From Aeromonas encheleia (GTDB taxonomy: Bacteria > Pseudomonadota > Gammaproteobacteria > Enterobacterales > Aeromonadaceae), in the NCBI RefSeq assembly GCF_900637545.1, contig NZ_LR134376.1, positions 3,367,001-3,431,000 on the forward strand: a stretch of DNA of 64,000 nt. The letters run 5' to 3'. The translations under genes were made by a program, and so were the position numbers. Position 1 is the first letter of the stretch. Each line of letters opens with the position of its first letter. Below, piece after piece: positions 1 through 9,161 of this stretch. The notes below the pieces were generated by a model. The model was given only the letters and a program-made list of their open reading frames with translations, was not told the DNA's origin and did not search any database.

Positions 1-402
1 GTGGTCGACAAGAACTTCTCCCTGAGCTCAGACGTGCTGTTTGCCTTCGGCAAATCCACCCTGAAGCCGGAAGGGACCGCCGCACTCAATACTCTGTATC
101 AGCAGATCGTTGACGTTCAGCCGAAAGATGGCAGCGCCGTGGTGGTGGGTTACACCGACCGCATCGGCTCCGATGCCTACAACCAGAAGCTGTCCGAAGC
201 ACGCGCCCGTACCGTGGCCGACTTCCTGGTCGGCAAGGGCCTGCCGGCAGGCAAGGTGGCCATCGAAGGTCATGGCGAAGCCAACCCGGTCACCGGCACC
301 CAGTGCGATGGCGTCAAGGGCAAGAACGAGCTGATCTCCTGCCTGGCTCCGGATCGTCGCGTCGAAGTGCGCGTCACCGGGGTGCAGGAAGTCCAGCAAT
401 AA
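1..402 (+). CDS. ompA: OmpA family porin, C-terminal part (5' end outside window)
   Basis: Only the last 133 residues are present and the reading frame is open at the window edge. They form an OmpA-like peptidoglycan-binding domain: a FALFGK-like start, then GYTDRIGSD and the [12 protein letters not shown] helix that carries the conserved Asp/Arg pair contacting meso-diaminopimelate, and a final RRVEVRV strand. The N-terminal beta barrel must lie upstream. The next gene has nearly the same C-terminal domain, so this is the first member of a tandem ompA pair, as known in Aeromonas. A strong terminator follows directly, so the two genes can be transcribed separately. Confidence 0.93.
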   Translation: MVDKNFSLSSDVLFAFGKSTLKPEGTAALNTLYQQIVDVQPKDGSAVVVGYTDRIGSDAYNQKLSEARARTVADFLVGKGLPAGKVAIEGHGEANPVTGTQCDGVKGKNELISCLAPDRRVEVRVTGVQEVQQ

Positions 403-423
403 GCTGCATGCTTGCACGAAAAG

Positions 424-448
424 AAGGGGCCGCACGGCCCCTTTTTTT
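424..448 (+). terminator. Rho-independent terminator after first ompA
   Basis: GGGGCC/GGCCCC stem with a short CGCA-type loop, followed by seven T. It lies 22 bases after the ompA stop and separates the two porin genes. Confidence 0.9.
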
Positions 449-540
449 ATGCCAAAATATTGCCGCCCGCCCCCCGGGCCGGATCACAATAGCTGCCGGT
501 TGTCTCACAGAATTTCTATATGGATGCGCCACTTAAGTGG

Positions 541-569
541 TTAAACCTCTTATATCGCCTATACATAAT
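541..569 (+). promoter_or_regulatory. Candidate sigma-70 promoter of second ompA
   Basis: TTAAAC (-35 like) and CATAAT (-10 like) are separated by 17 bases in an AT-rich stretch 62 bases before the chosen ATG. This is a match by eye only; the start of transcription is inferred. Confidence 0.4.
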
Positions 570-630
570 GGTGGTTATGCATAACAAGGGCTGGGAGCCC
601 TATAACACCCAACATCGACGAGGATACGCG

Positions 631-1713
631 ATGAACATAAGACTGAAACCGGTATGGATTGCATTGGCATTGGCGACCACGGCGGCGCAGGCGGCCCCCG
701 TTCACGACTGGTATATAGGGGCAGGGGCGGGCTGGGCATGGGCACATGATATCGATGACTTTAGTCAGGATGTCAGCGACGATGACACCGCCTACAACGT
801 CTTCGCTGGCTATAACTTCACCGAAAACCTGGGCGCCGAACTGGGCTATCTGTCCGGCGGCGAATGGGATATCAATGGCCACGAGTTCAGCAACCAGGGG
901 GCAACCCTGTCGATCCTGGGCCGGCTGCCATTGAATGACATCTTCTCGGTGTTTGCCGAGGGTGGCGGCTACCTCTACAGCGTCAAATCCATCAACGGCA
1001 ACGAAGAGAACCTGGCGCCGCTGGCCGGGCTTGGCATGACCGCCAGGCTGACCGACTGGATCGACATCCAGGCCCGCTATCGCTATATGGTGCGGGTCGG
1101 TGATGACTCGGACAACGACAAGGTGGGCAGCGGCACCCAGCGCTGGGTCAGCGACATCAGTACCGCCACCTTGGAGTTGGTGCTGCACCCCAACCGCACC
1201 GTGGCCGCGGCCGTGGTCGCCGCCCCCATAGTGGCGCCGCCCCCGGCTCCGGCCCCCGTGGATCAGACCTTCAACCTGAGCTCGGACGTGCTGTTTGCCT
1301 TCGGCAAGGCGGAGCTGAAACCTGAGGGGATGCAGGCGCTGGAGTCGCTCTATCAGCAGATAGTCGACATCCAGCCCAAGAATGGCAGTGCCGTGGTGAT
1401 GGGCTACACCGACCGCATTGGCTCAGATGCCAACAACCAGGCGCTGTCGGAAGCCCGCGCAAGCACGGTAGCCAACTTCCTGATCGGCAAGGGCCTGCCG
1501 GCCGACAAGGTCAGCATTCAGGGCAATGGCGAGAGCAACCCGGTGACCGGCAACCAGTGTGACGAGGTCAAGCCCAGGGCCGCGCTCATCGACTGCCTTG
1601 CCCCTGATCGCCGGGTCGAGATCCGGGTCACCGGCGTGCAGGATGCCGACGCCGCTATGCCCGCCACCTCTGAGCCAGCGACTGAGCCCGCTGCCGAGCA
1701 ACCGGCACAGTAG
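631..1713 (+). CDS. ompA: OmpA family outer membrane porin, second tandem copy
   Basis: A 360-residue outer-membrane protein. I chose ATG 631 because GACGAGGA sits just before it and a signal peptide follows (basic start, hydrophobic IALALATT, cleavage after AQA). Residues of about 22-190 form an eight-stranded OmpA barrel (YIGAGAGWAW, YNFTENLGAELGY, YRYMVRVGDD). A Pro/Ala-rich linker (PPPAPAPV) leads to the OmpA C-terminal peptidoglycan-binding domain, almost the same as the upstream gene. A tail rich in Ala, Pro and Glu after that domain is absent from the first copy. Longer in-frame starts from 520 lack a ribosome site. It probably anchors the outer membrane to the wall. Confidence 0.95.
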   Translation: MNIRLKPVWIALALATTAAQAAPVHDWYIGAGAGWAWAHDIDDFSQDVSDDDTAYNVFAGYNFTENLGAELGYLSGGEWDINGHEFSNQGATLSILGRLPLNDIFSVFAEGGGYLYSVKSINGNEENLAPLAGLGMTARLTDWIDIQARYRYMVRVGDDSDNDKVGSGTQRWVSDISTATLELVLHPNRTVAAAVVAAPIVAPPPAPAPVDQTFNLSSDVLFAFGKAELKPEGMQALESLYQQIVDIQPKNGSAVVMGYTDRIGSDANNQALSEARASTVANFLIGKGLPADKVSIQGNGESNPVTGNQCDEVKPRAALIDCLAPDRRVEIRVTGVQDADAAMPATSEPATEPAAEQPAQ

Positions 1714-1740
1714 CAACCGGCACTCATGCCGTGCACAAAA

Positions 1741-1764
1741 AAAGGGATGCTACCGCATCCCTTT
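1741..1764. terminator. Bidirectional terminator between ompA and malic enzyme gene
   Basis: Ten-base stem AAAGGGATGC/GCATCCCTTT with a TACC loop, flanked by A-rich sequence on the left and T-rich on the right, so it can end both converging transcripts. Confidence 0.85.
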
Positions 1765-1788
1765 TTGCATCTGTGCCATTGACCCGAA

Positions 1789-3483
1789 TCAGAACGAGGT
1801 GCGGCGATAGCGCCGGTATTCCGGCCGCCAGAAGTTCGCTTCTATGGCCTGATCGATCACCTCATCCGGAGTCTGCACCGCCTTGCCCTGCAGCATGGCG
1901 GTCTTGGCCACCATCTTGGCGATGTAGCGGGACACCTGGTGGATATCCGCCAGATCCGGCAGCAAGGAGCCATCCTCCCCCTTCACCAGCGGCGAACACT
2001 CCGCCAGGGCACGGCTGGCCGACATCAGCATGGCATCGGTCACCCGGGTGGCACCGGAGGCGATGACGCCGAGCCCGATCCCCGGGAAGATGAAGGAGTT
2101 GTTGCACTGGGCGATGACGTAGCGCTTGCCCTTGTGCTCCACCGGCGCGAACGGGCTGCCGGTCGCCACCAGCACCTGGCCATCGGTCCAGCGGATGAGG
2201 TCCGCCGGGGTGGCCTCCACCCGGGAGGTGGGGTTGGAGAGCGGGAAGATGATGGGGCGGGTGCAATGCTTGTGCATGGTCTTGACCACCTCTTCGGTGA
2301 ACAGACCCGGCTGACCGGAGACGCCGATCAGGATATCCGGCCGACCGTGCTCCATCACCTCCAGCAGGGAGATGTTGTCCCCCACCGGCCACTCTTTGAT
2401 CCGCTCCACCGGCTGGGAGAGACGGCGCTGGAACGGCAGCTGGTTCGGGATCTTGTCGGTGATGAGGCCGAAGCGGTCGACCATGAACACCCGGCCCCGC
2501 GCCTGCGCATCATTCAGCCCTTCGGCCTTCATCTGCGCCACTATCTGCTCGGCGATACCGCAACCGGCGCTGCCGGCGCCGAGGAAGGCGACCCGCTTCT
2601 CGGAGAGCTTGGCACCGGAGGCCTTGCAGGCCGCGATCAGGCTGCCCAGCGTCACCGCGGCCGTACCCTGGATGTCGTCGTTGAAGCAGCACAGCTCATC
2701 CTTGTAACGGTTGAGCAGCGGGGTGGCATTGCCCTGGGCGAAATCCTCGAACTGCAGCAGGATCTCGGGCCAGCGGCGCTTGACCGCCTGGATGAAGGCA
2801 TCGACGAACTCGTCATACTCCTCCCCCGAGATGCGCGGATGGCGCCAGCCCATGTAGAAGGGATCGTTGAGCAGCTGCTGGTTGTTGGTGCCCACATCCA
2901 GCACCACCGGCAGGCAATAGGCCGGGGAGATGCCGCCACAGGCGGTGTAGAGCGACAGCTTGCCGATGGGAATGCCCATGCCGCCGATGCCCTGATCGCC
3001 GAGACCCAGGATCCGCTCGCCGTCGGTGACCACTATCACCTTGACGTTCTGCTTGGTGGCGTTCTGCAGCATGTCATCGATCCTGTCCTTGTCCGGATAG
3101 GAGATGAACAGGCCGCGGGCACGGCGGTAGATGTTGGAGAACTCCTCGCACGCCTTGCCCACGGTCGGGGTGTAGATGACCGGCAGCATCTCGGTCAGAT
3201 GGTTGGTCAGCAGGCGATAGAACAGGGTCTCGTTGGTATCCTGGATGTTGCGCAGGTAGATGTGCTTGTCCATGTCGTTGCCAAACGCCATGAACTGGCG
3301 ATAGGCCCGCACGGTCTGCTCTTCGATGGTCTCGATGTTCTGGGGCAGCAGGCCTTCCAGGTTGAAGCTGCTGCGCTCCTCGCTGGTGAAGGCGCTGCCC
3401 TTGTTGAGCAGCGGCGTCTCCAGCAGGGCCGGGCCGGCGTAGGGGATGTAGAGAGGACGTTTCTGATTATTATCTTCAAACAT
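1789..3483 (-). CDS. maeA: NAD-dependent malic enzyme (malate to pyruvate + CO2)
   Basis: A 564-residue cytoplasmic enzyme of full family length that oxidatively decarboxylates L-malate to pyruvate. Visible features include the malic N-terminal domain with the [10 protein letters not shown] motif, the substrate region [14 protein letters not shown], the metal-ligand area QFEDF with [11 protein letters not shown], and the Rossmann fold [24 protein letters not shown] and [11 protein letters not shown] complete the family pattern. It stands alone and converges on ompA. A second, more divergent malic enzyme lies at 40516-42066 in a malate uptake operon, so this copy is the likely housekeeping SfcA/MaeA type. 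NAD preference is inferred from overall similarity. Confidence 0.95.
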   Translation of the reverse strand: MFEDNNQKRPLYIPYAGPALLETPLLNKGSAFTSEERSSFNLEGLLPQNIETIEEQTVRAYRQFMAFGNDMDKHIYLRNIQDTNETLFYRLLTNHLTEMLPVIYTPTVGKACEEFSNIYRRARGLFISYPDKDRIDDMLQNATKQNVKVIVVTDGERILGLGDQGIGGMGIPIGKLSLYTACGGISPAYCLPVVLDVGTNNQQLLNDPFYMGWRHPRISGEEYDEFVDAFIQAVKRRWPEILLQFEDFAQGNATPLLNRYKDELCCFNDDIQGTAAVTLGSLIAACKASGAKLSEKRVAFLGAGSAGCGIAEQIVAQMKAEGLNDAQARGRVFMVDRFGLITDKIPNQLPFQRRLSQPVERIKEWPVGDNISLLEVMEHGRPDILIGVSGQPGLFTEEVVKTMHKHCTRPIIFPLSNPTSRVEATPADLIRWTDGQVLVATGSPFAPVEHKGKRYVIAQCNNSFIFPGIGLGVIASGATRVTDAMLMSASRALAECSPLVKGEDGSLLPDLADIHQVSRYIAKMVAKTAMLQGKAVQTPDEVIDQAIEANFWRPEYRRYRRTSF

Positions 3484-3538
3484 GGATCTGTACCTTGACT
3501 GTGTGGCCCGCCGATCCTATGGGCTTGGGCCAACAATT

Positions 3539-4396
3539 TCAAAGAGTTTGCGCATCCGTGGCGACAGGTTTGCGACCCAGTCGACGAAAGGCCCCCGGGG
3601 TCTGCCCCGTCAGGCGGCGAAAACGGTTGGCAAAGTTGGCACCGTCGCTGTAACCGACCCGGCCGGCAAGCTCGCCGAGCGGCCAGTTGGTATAGAGCAG
3701 CAGCTGGCGCGCCTTGTTCATTCGCAGCTGGGTGAGCCAGGCCATGGGCCCCATGCCGAACAGCTGCCGGCAGAGGCGGTGCAGATGGGGCACAGAGCAG
3801 GCCATCTGGCCGGCAAGCAGCGCCACGCTCCAGGGCTCGTCGAGGCGTGCCTCCACCCGCCGAAACAGCGCCTGCAACCGCAGCTCCGGGGTGCCGCGCA
3901 CCTCCCCCTGCAGGGTCCTGTCCAGCAGCGCCAGCAGCAGGCTGAGCAGTTGCGGCTGCAGGGGGGAGCGGACCCCCTCCCCCTGCATCAGGCTGAGCAG
4001 ATGGTAGAGCTGCTCCCCCTCCTCCCCTTGCCAGATGCGGTGGCCGAGCCGGTGCAGGTGGCGCCAGCGCGGGATGTCGTCGAGCAGGATCCAGCTGGTC
4101 TGCCAGCGCTCGCCGACAAGCCGCAACCCGCCCGGTACGGCCGCCGGCAGGAACACCAGCGCGCCCGCGGGAATGGGCTGTTCGGTCGCCCCGGTCAGCA
4201 GCACGCCCCCCTCGTCGTGGCTGACCATCAGGATGTGGAACTCGGGTCTGTTGCGGCGGATGAGGTAGTGATCCCGCAGGCGGGAGAGACCGGTCAGGAA
4301 GATGCCCGCCTCACCGAGCAGGGGCAATCCCTCCCGCCCCAGCATCCGCTCCTCGCAGCTCGGGGCGATCTCCAGGCACTCGCTAGCAAAGCCCAT
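3539..4396 (-). CDS. AraC family transcriptional regulator
   Basis: 285 residues. The C-terminal hundred residues hold two helix-turn-helix units of the AraC/XylS type (WSVALLAGQMACSVPHLHRLCRQLFG and the canonical GYSDGANFANRFRRLTGQTPGAFR). The N-terminal half is a cupin-like effector domain with PAGALVFLPAA. GAGGTG stands before the ATG. It lies divergent from the MATE pump gene across a 120-base spacer, which suggests but does not prove that it controls that gene. The effector cannot be told from sequence. Confidence 0.88.
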   Translation of the reverse strand: MGFASECLEIAPSCEERMLGREGLPLLGEAGIFLTGLSRLRDHYLIRRNRPEFHILMVSHDEGGVLLTGATEQPIPAGALVFLPAAVPGGLRLVGERWQTSWILLDDIPRWRHLHRLGHRIWQGEEGEQLYHLLSLMQGEGVRSPLQPQLLSLLLALLDRTLQGEVRGTPELRLQALFRRVEARLDEPWSVALLAGQMACSVPHLHRLCRQLFGMGPMAWLTQLRMNKARQLLLYTNWPLGELAGRVGYSDGANFANRFRRLTGQTPGAFRRLGRKPVATDAQTL

Positions 4397-4516
4397 AACA
4401 CCTCAACAAGATAGTTTTGCACAAGAAAACCGAGAGTCACTCACAGTGGCCCCGCCCCGGTCAGCCCCTATCATATCCCTGACAAGTGTCATCTTTTACA
4501 CACCCGGTTAATATAA

Positions 4517-5896
4517 ATGAATTATTGGCAAGCGATTTTAAAACAAACCACCGATCGCGAGTTCATGACGCGACTGTGGCGACTGGCCCTGCCGGTTTCG
4601 CTGCAATCCATGATGTTCTCCCTGCTGGGTCTCATCGATATCATGATGGTGAGCCAGCTTGGCACCACGGCTGTGGCGGCGGTCGGCTTGGGCAACCGGG
4701 TCTTCTTCTTCAATCTGCTGGTGATAGCGGGCCTCTCTGGCGGGGTCTCGGTGTTGGCGGCACAGTATTACGGCCGTGGCGAGCTGGGCGGGGTGCGCCG
4801 CTCCCTGGCGCTCGCGCTGGTGGGCGCCCTGCTGGTGAGCCTGCCGTTTGCCCTCATCTATGTGCTCTCGCCGGGCAGCGTGCTCGGCTTTGCCAGCCAA
4901 GATCCCGCATTGCGCCTGCTGGCCGACGAGTTTCTGATGATCACCGGCGCGACCATCCTCTGCACCGCCATCGTCGTGCCGCTGGAGGCGGCCCTGCGCT
5001 CGGTGGGCAACGCGGCGGCGCCGACCCGGATCGGCATCATCGCCATCATCGCCAACGTCATCCTCAACTATGCCCTCATCTTCGGTAACTTCGGCTTCGA
5101 GGCCATGGGGGTGGCGGGCTCGGCCTGGGGCACCACGCTCTCCCGTCTGCTGCAGACCGTGCTGCTGCTGATCTACGTGCTGCGCCAAGAGCCGCGCCTC
5201 GTGCCACGCAGACAGGACTGGTGGGACGCCTTTCGGCGCAAGGAGGTGGTGCGCTTCACCCTGATCGCCCTGCCGCTGCTGTTCCATGACGGACTCTGGG
5301 CCTTCGGCATGCTGCTGTATGGTTTCCTCTATGCCCACCTCGGCACCGACTCCCTGGCCATCATGACCACCCTCGGCACCCTGGAGAGCATCCTCATTTC
5401 GCTGTTCTTCGGGCTGGCGGTGGCCTGCTCCACCCTGCTCGGCCACCGGCTCGGGGCCGAGGAGTACGAGGCCGCCTGGCAACACTCCCAGCTGTTCCTG
5501 CTGCTCGCCCCCGTCGGCGCCCTGCTGGTGGGGATAGCGGTCTGGCTGCTGCAGACCAACCTGCTGCAGTGGGTCGGCAACCTGCCGGCTGAGCTGATGG
5601 GAGAGGCGGGCCAGGTGCTCGCCATCATGTGCCTCGGCATGCTGCTCAAGGTGTTCAACATGGTGGGCATCATAGGGGTGCTGCGCTCCGGCGGGGACGT
5701 GAACTACAGCATCTTCATCGACATCATCGCCATGTGGTGCATCGGCCTGCCTTGTGCCTGGGCGGCGGTCAGCCTGCTGGGCTGGCCCCTCTCCTGGGTG
5801 GTGGCGGTGGTGCTGCTGGAGGAGCTGTGCAAGGTGCTGCTGGTGCAGCGCAGGATCCGCCAGCGCCACTGGCTCAAAAACCTGGTGATGGGCTAA
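4517..5896 (+). CDS. MATE family multidrug/metabolite efflux transporter
   Basis: 459 residues with about twelve hydrophobic segments in two similar halves, the MATE pattern. The N-terminal half has IDIMMVSQLGTTAVAAVGLGNRVFF, the typical region after helix 1; the second half repeats it with LLFHDGLWAFGMLLYGFLYAHLGTDSLAIM. Members export cationic drugs or metabolites in exchange for Na+ or H+. No strong ribosome site precedes ATG 4517, and an internal ATG at 4565 is an alternative. It is divergent from an AraC regulator. Substrate unknown. Confidence 0.9.
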   Translation: MNYWQAILKQTTDREFMTRLWRLALPVSLQSMMFSLLGLIDIMMVSQLGTTAVAAVGLGNRVFFFNLLVIAGLSGGVSVLAAQYYGRGELGGVRRSLALALVGALLVSLPFALIYVLSPGSVLGFASQDPALRLLADEFLMITGATILCTAIVVPLEAALRSVGNAAAPTRIGIIAIIANVILNYALIFGNFGFEAMGVAGSAWGTTLSRLLQTVLLLIYVLRQEPRLVPRRQDWWDAFRRKEVVRFTLIALPLLFHDGLWAFGMLLYGFLYAHLGTDSLAIMTTLGTLESILISLFFGLAVACSTLLGHRLGAEEYEAAWQHSQLFLLLAPVGALLVGIAVWLLQTNLLQWVGNLPAELMGEAGQVLAIMCLGMLLKVFNMVGIIGVLRSGGDVNYSIFIDIIAMWCIGLPCAWAAVSLLGWPLSWVVAVVLLEELCKVLLVQRRIRQRHWLKNLVMG

Positions 5897-6009
5897 AAAA
5901 CGGGGTCATATCAATGACAGAAAATCCCCCTTTGCAGTATGCTAGCGCCCTCTTCAATCAGCGACAGGGCGCGCCCGTGTCCTGTCAGTAGTCGTTTAAG
6001 GAGACGAGC

Positions 6010-6258
6010 ATGCAACCAGAGAAAGAGCTGATCACCGAGACTGCCCTGCTGGAGATGGCCAACGGCATCATCAAGAGTCACGAAGACTTCATCCACGGCA
6101 TGCGCGCCGACGCGGTGGAGCAGAAGGGAGAGATCCTGGTGTTCAAGGGAGAATTCTTCCTGGCCGAGGATGGCACCCCGACCGGCAAGACCATGGCGGT
6201 GTTCAACATGTTCAAGCTGCTGGCCCAGCAGCTGTCGGGCAAGTACCGGCTGAACTAG
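6010..6258 (+). CDS. yciN: YciN family small cytoplasmic protein (DUF2498)
   Basis: 82 residues matching the enterobacterial YciN family along its length: an N-terminal LLEMANGIIKSHEDFI helix, then LVFKGEFFLAEDGTPT and the diagnostic TMAVFNMFKLLA, ending in KYRLN. GGAGACGAGC stands just before the ATG. No biochemical role is established for the family. An inverted repeat GACAGG/CCTGTC (5963-5986) lies in the leader, and a strong hairpin follows the gene. Confidence 0.85.
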   Translation: MQPEKELITETALLEMANGIIKSHEDFIHGMRADAVEQKGEILVFKGEFFLAEDGTPTGKTMAVFNMFKLLAQQLSGKYRLN

Positions 6259-6277
6259 ACGCAGGCGTTGTGGATCA

Positions 6278-6301
6278 GGATGCCGCCCTCAGGCGGCATC
6301 C
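6278..6301. terminator. Hairpin terminator between yciN and GGDEF gene
   Basis: Ten-base perfect stem GGATGCCGCC/GGCGGCATCC with a CTCA loop. Its right half overlaps the last codons of the convergent GGDEF gene. The T-run is weak, so termination strength is uncertain. Confidence 0.65.
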
Positions 6302-7419
6302 GTGTTTACCGGGCTGGACAGCACGGTTTTTTCGCCGATCACGCAGTTGCGCCCCGCCATCTTGGCCAGATAAAGACACTCGTCGGCCCGGTTGAGCAGC
6401 TCTTCGATGCTCTCCCCGGAGCGGGCCAGCGTCAGCCCTATGCTCACCGTCACCTCCAGCAATTCGTCCGAGATCGGGCTCTTCACCAGCCGCGCCTCCA
6501 CCGCTATCCTCAGCCGCTCCGCTATCCGCTTCGCCTTGGCCAGCTCGCCACAACCGGGCAGCAGGATGGCGAACTCCTCGCCCCCATAACGACCGAGCAC
6601 CATGCCGGGTTCCAGCTGCTCGGCCAGGGTGGCCGCTACTTCCCTGAGCACCGCATCCCCCGCCAGGGGGCCGAAGGTGTCATTGATGCGCTTGAATCTG
6701 TCCAGATCCAACAGCAACACCGCAAAGGGGGCCTGCTTGTGGATCATGGTGGCCCTGGCCTTCTCTATCCTCTTCATCAACAGGCGGCGGTTCATCATGC
6801 CGGTCAGCTCGTCCGTGGTGGACTCCCGATAGAGCTGCAGCAGCATGTTGAGCTGGCCGCACTGCACCCAAGCACTCGCCACCGTGAACAGCGCCAGCAG
6901 CCAGATCTGGTTGAGGGTCTGCAGGCTCCACAGCGGCTGCTCGGTCAGCCACCAGTTACCCAGCAACATGGTGACCAGGATGCCGCCCGCCAGTTGCAGG
7001 CCGAGGGAGAGCGGTATGGGGAAGATGGCAAACAGGCTGATCAGCAGATAGGGGAAGGCCATGTAGCCCGCCTGCAGCTCCTGATCCGGCCCGAAGCTGT
7101 GCAGGCAGATGAGGGCAAACAGCATCATCACCGCCATCAGATAGCCTAAGGCCAGCTTCATCCGTTCGCGCTTGGAGTGAATGAGATAGGAGAAGGGGAT
7201 GAGCGGAGAGAGGGCCAGCAAGCAGAAGATGCGGGCCTTGAACAACTCGTCGAACTGGGCAGGGGCCAGGGTCAGCCAATCCACCAGCGCCCAGGCGGGA
7301 AGACCCAGCATCAGCACACAGGTCAGCAGCCGCAGACGTACCGTCATGAAACCCATGCGGGTCAGGGTAAAATCATCGGAGTGTTCTCTGGCACTCCAAA
7401 ACTCCGACAGCTTCAGCAT
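6289..7419 (-). CDS. Membrane-bound GGDEF diguanylate cyclase
   Basis: 376 residues. Residues of about 25-190 contain five to six membrane segments with no recognised sensory domain. A C-terminal GGDEF domain follows (DELTGMMNRRLLMKRI, then LLDLDRFKRINDTFGPLAGD). The active-site loop reads RYGGEEF, so cyclic-di-GMP synthesis is expected. The residues where an inhibitory RxxD site would sit read EPGM, so product inhibition through that site is unlikely. GGAG lies seven bases before the ATG. It is transcribed alone, divergent from the purine permease gene. Confidence 0.9.
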   Translation of the reverse strand: MLKLSEFWSAREHSDDFTLTRMGFMTVRLRLLTCVLMLGLPAWALVDWLTLAPAQFDELFKARIFCLLALSPLIPFSYLIHSKRERMKLALGYLMAVMMLFALICLHSFGPDQELQAGYMAFPYLLISLFAIFPIPLSLGLQLAGGILVTMLLGNWWLTEQPLWSLQTLNQIWLLALFTVASAWVQCGQLNMLLQLYRESTTDELTGMMNRRLLMKRIEKARATMIHKQAPFAVLLLDLDRFKRINDTFGPLAGDAVLREVAATLAEQLEPGMVLGRYGGEEFAILLPGCGELAKAKRIAERLRIAVEARLVKSPISDELLEVTVSIGLTLARSGESIEELLNRADECLYLAKMAGRNCVIGEKTVLSSPVNTDAA

Positions 7420-7539
7420 CCAGAGTCTCCACGTTACAGACGAGGGCTCATTCTACGCCGTACAGCCTCAAAACCCTATGCGACAGTGACCATTTGAGGG
7501 CGAGCACCGTCACACAAACCGGCGGATCATAATCGCCGC

Positions 7540-7555
7540 GCGCAAACGTTTCAAC
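7540..7555. promoter_or_regulatory. Candidate PurR operator
   Basis: The core GCAAACGTTT matches the enterobacterial PurR consensus (GCAANCGNTT) exactly, with a weaker right flank. It lies 110 bases before a purine permease gene, a known type of PurR target, which makes the assignment plausible. A TACAAT -10-like hexamer is at 7615-7620. Confidence 0.5.
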
Positions 7556-7664
7556 CCATCCAGAAATAAACCCGATCCCGCTCAATTAGCGCTGGTCAGC
7601 CCCATTTCAGCCACTACAATAGCGCCCAATTTTATCCCCCTCCCCACCATTTTTTGAGGTATTT

Positions 7665-9062
7665 ATGGAACAGGCAGCCGCCACGCGCGCCCCCCTAGAG
7701 GCACATCCCCCCAGGCGAGCCCACAGCGAACTGGTCTACGGCATCGACGATATTCCCCCCCTGCCCCAGACCCTGTTCGCCGCCCTGCAGCATATGCTCG
7801 CCATGTTTGTCGCCATCATCACCCCGCCCCTCATCATCGCCAATGCCCTCGGCCTCCCCGCCGCCGACACCCGCTATATCGTCTCCATGTCGCTGGTCAT
7901 GTCCGGCATCGCCTCCTTCATCCAGACCCGCCGCTTCGGCCCGCTCGGCTCCGGACTGCTGTCGGTGCAAGGTACCAGCTTCAACTTCCTCGGCCCCATC
8001 ATCGCCTCAGGCCTCGCCCTCAAGCAGGCCGCCATGCCCACCGAGGATCTGCTGGGCACCCTGTTTGGCACCATGCTGGCGGCCGCCCTCACCATAGTGG
8101 TGATGAGCCGCTTCCTGCATCTGGTCAAGCGGGTGATCACCCCGCTGGTGACCGGCATAGTGGTGCTGCTGATCGGTCTGACCCTGATCAAGGTGGGCCT
8201 CATCAGCATGGGCGGCGGCTACGGCGCCCTGGCCGACGGCAGCTTCGCCAGCCACAGCAACCTCTTCCTCTCCCTGCTGGTGCTCGGCCTCATCGTCTTG
8301 CTGCAACGCAGCCGCAATCCCTGGCTGCGCCTCTCCGCCATCATGCTCGCCATGTTGGTGGGTTATGGGGCGGCGCTGCTGCTGGGCAAGGTGAGTGCGC
8401 CGACCTTCGAGGGCCCATTGGTGATGGTGCCCATCCCTCTGCACTACGGCCTCGGCTTCGACTGGCAGCTGTTCGTGCCGCTGGCCATCATCTTCGTGGT
8501 GACGGCGCTGGAGGCCATAGGCGACATGACCGCCACCTCCGACATTTCCGGCGAACCGCTGGACGGCCCCGTCTACATGGCGCGGATCAAGGGCGGCGTG
8601 CTGGCCGATGGGGCCAACTCCATGCTGGCGGCGGTCTTCTCCACCTTCCCCATGTCCACCTTCGCCCAGAACAACGGCGTCATCCAGCTGACCGGGGTGG
8701 CCAGCCGTCACGTCGGCCTCTTCATCGCCGCCATGCTGGCCCTGCTCGGCCTGTTCCCGGCGGTGGCCAGCCTGGTACAGCAGATCCCCGAGCCCGTGCT
8801 GGGTGGCGCCACCATCGTCATGTTCGGCACCATAGCCGCCGCCGGGGTGCGCATCATCTCCCGCGAGGAGCTGGACCGCCGCGCCCTGATGATACTGGCG
8901 GTGTCGATCGCCATGGGGCTGGGGGTGGCGCAGGTGCCCGAGGTGCTGCAGCACCTGCCGGAGCTGGCCCGAAGCGTGCTCTCCTACGGTGTCGCCACCG
9001 GCGGTCTGACCGCCATCATCATGAACCTGCTGCTGCCCATTCGCGCCAACACCAGCCGCTGA
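7665..9062 (+). CDS. xanP: XanP-like xanthine/purine permease (NCS2 family)
   Basis: 465 residues, about fourteen membrane segments. It follows the E. coli XanP pattern closely: PPLPQTLFAALQHMLAMFVAIITPPL in helix 1, GTSFNFLGPII, the substrate motif ALEAIGDMTATSD carrying the conserved Glu, and QNNGVIQLTGVASR with GLFPAV. Members take up xanthine with protons. GAGGT precedes the ATG at good spacing. The upstream PurR-like box fits control by purine supply. Exact base preference cannot be read from sequence. Confidence 0.92.
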   Translation: MEQAAATRAPLEAHPPRRAHSELVYGIDDIPPLPQTLFAALQHMLAMFVAIITPPLIIANALGLPAADTRYIVSMSLVMSGIASFIQTRRFGPLGSGLLSVQGTSFNFLGPIIASGLALKQAAMPTEDLLGTLFGTMLAAALTIVVMSRFLHLVKRVITPLVTGIVVLLIGLTLIKVGLISMGGGYGALADGSFASHSNLFLSLLVLGLIVLLQRSRNPWLRLSAIMLAMLVGYGAALLLGKVSAPTFEGPLVMVPIPLHYGLGFDWQLFVPLAIIFVVTALEAIGDMTATSDISGEPLDGPVYMARIKGGVLADGANSMLAAVFSTFPMSTFAQNNGVIQLTGVASRHVGLFIAAMLALLGLFPAVASLVQQIPEPVLGGATIVMFGTIAAAGVRIISREELDRRALMILAVSIAMGLGVAQVPEVLQHLPELARSVLSYGVATGGLTAIIMNLLLPIRANTSR

Positions 9063-9085
9063 TCGGGTCAGACCCCCTCCCCTTG

Positions 9086-9107
9086 AAGCCCCGCCGTGCG
9101 GGGCTTT
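9086..9107 (+). terminator. Terminator after purine permease gene
   Basis: Eight-base stem AAGCCCCG/CGGGGCTT with a five-base loop and a short T tail, 24 bases after the xanP stop. Confidence 0.8.
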
Positions 9108-9161
9108 ACCTTGCCCCTCCCCGCGGGTACTGTGCTGGCACCACTGCCGCCGGAGGCCGCC

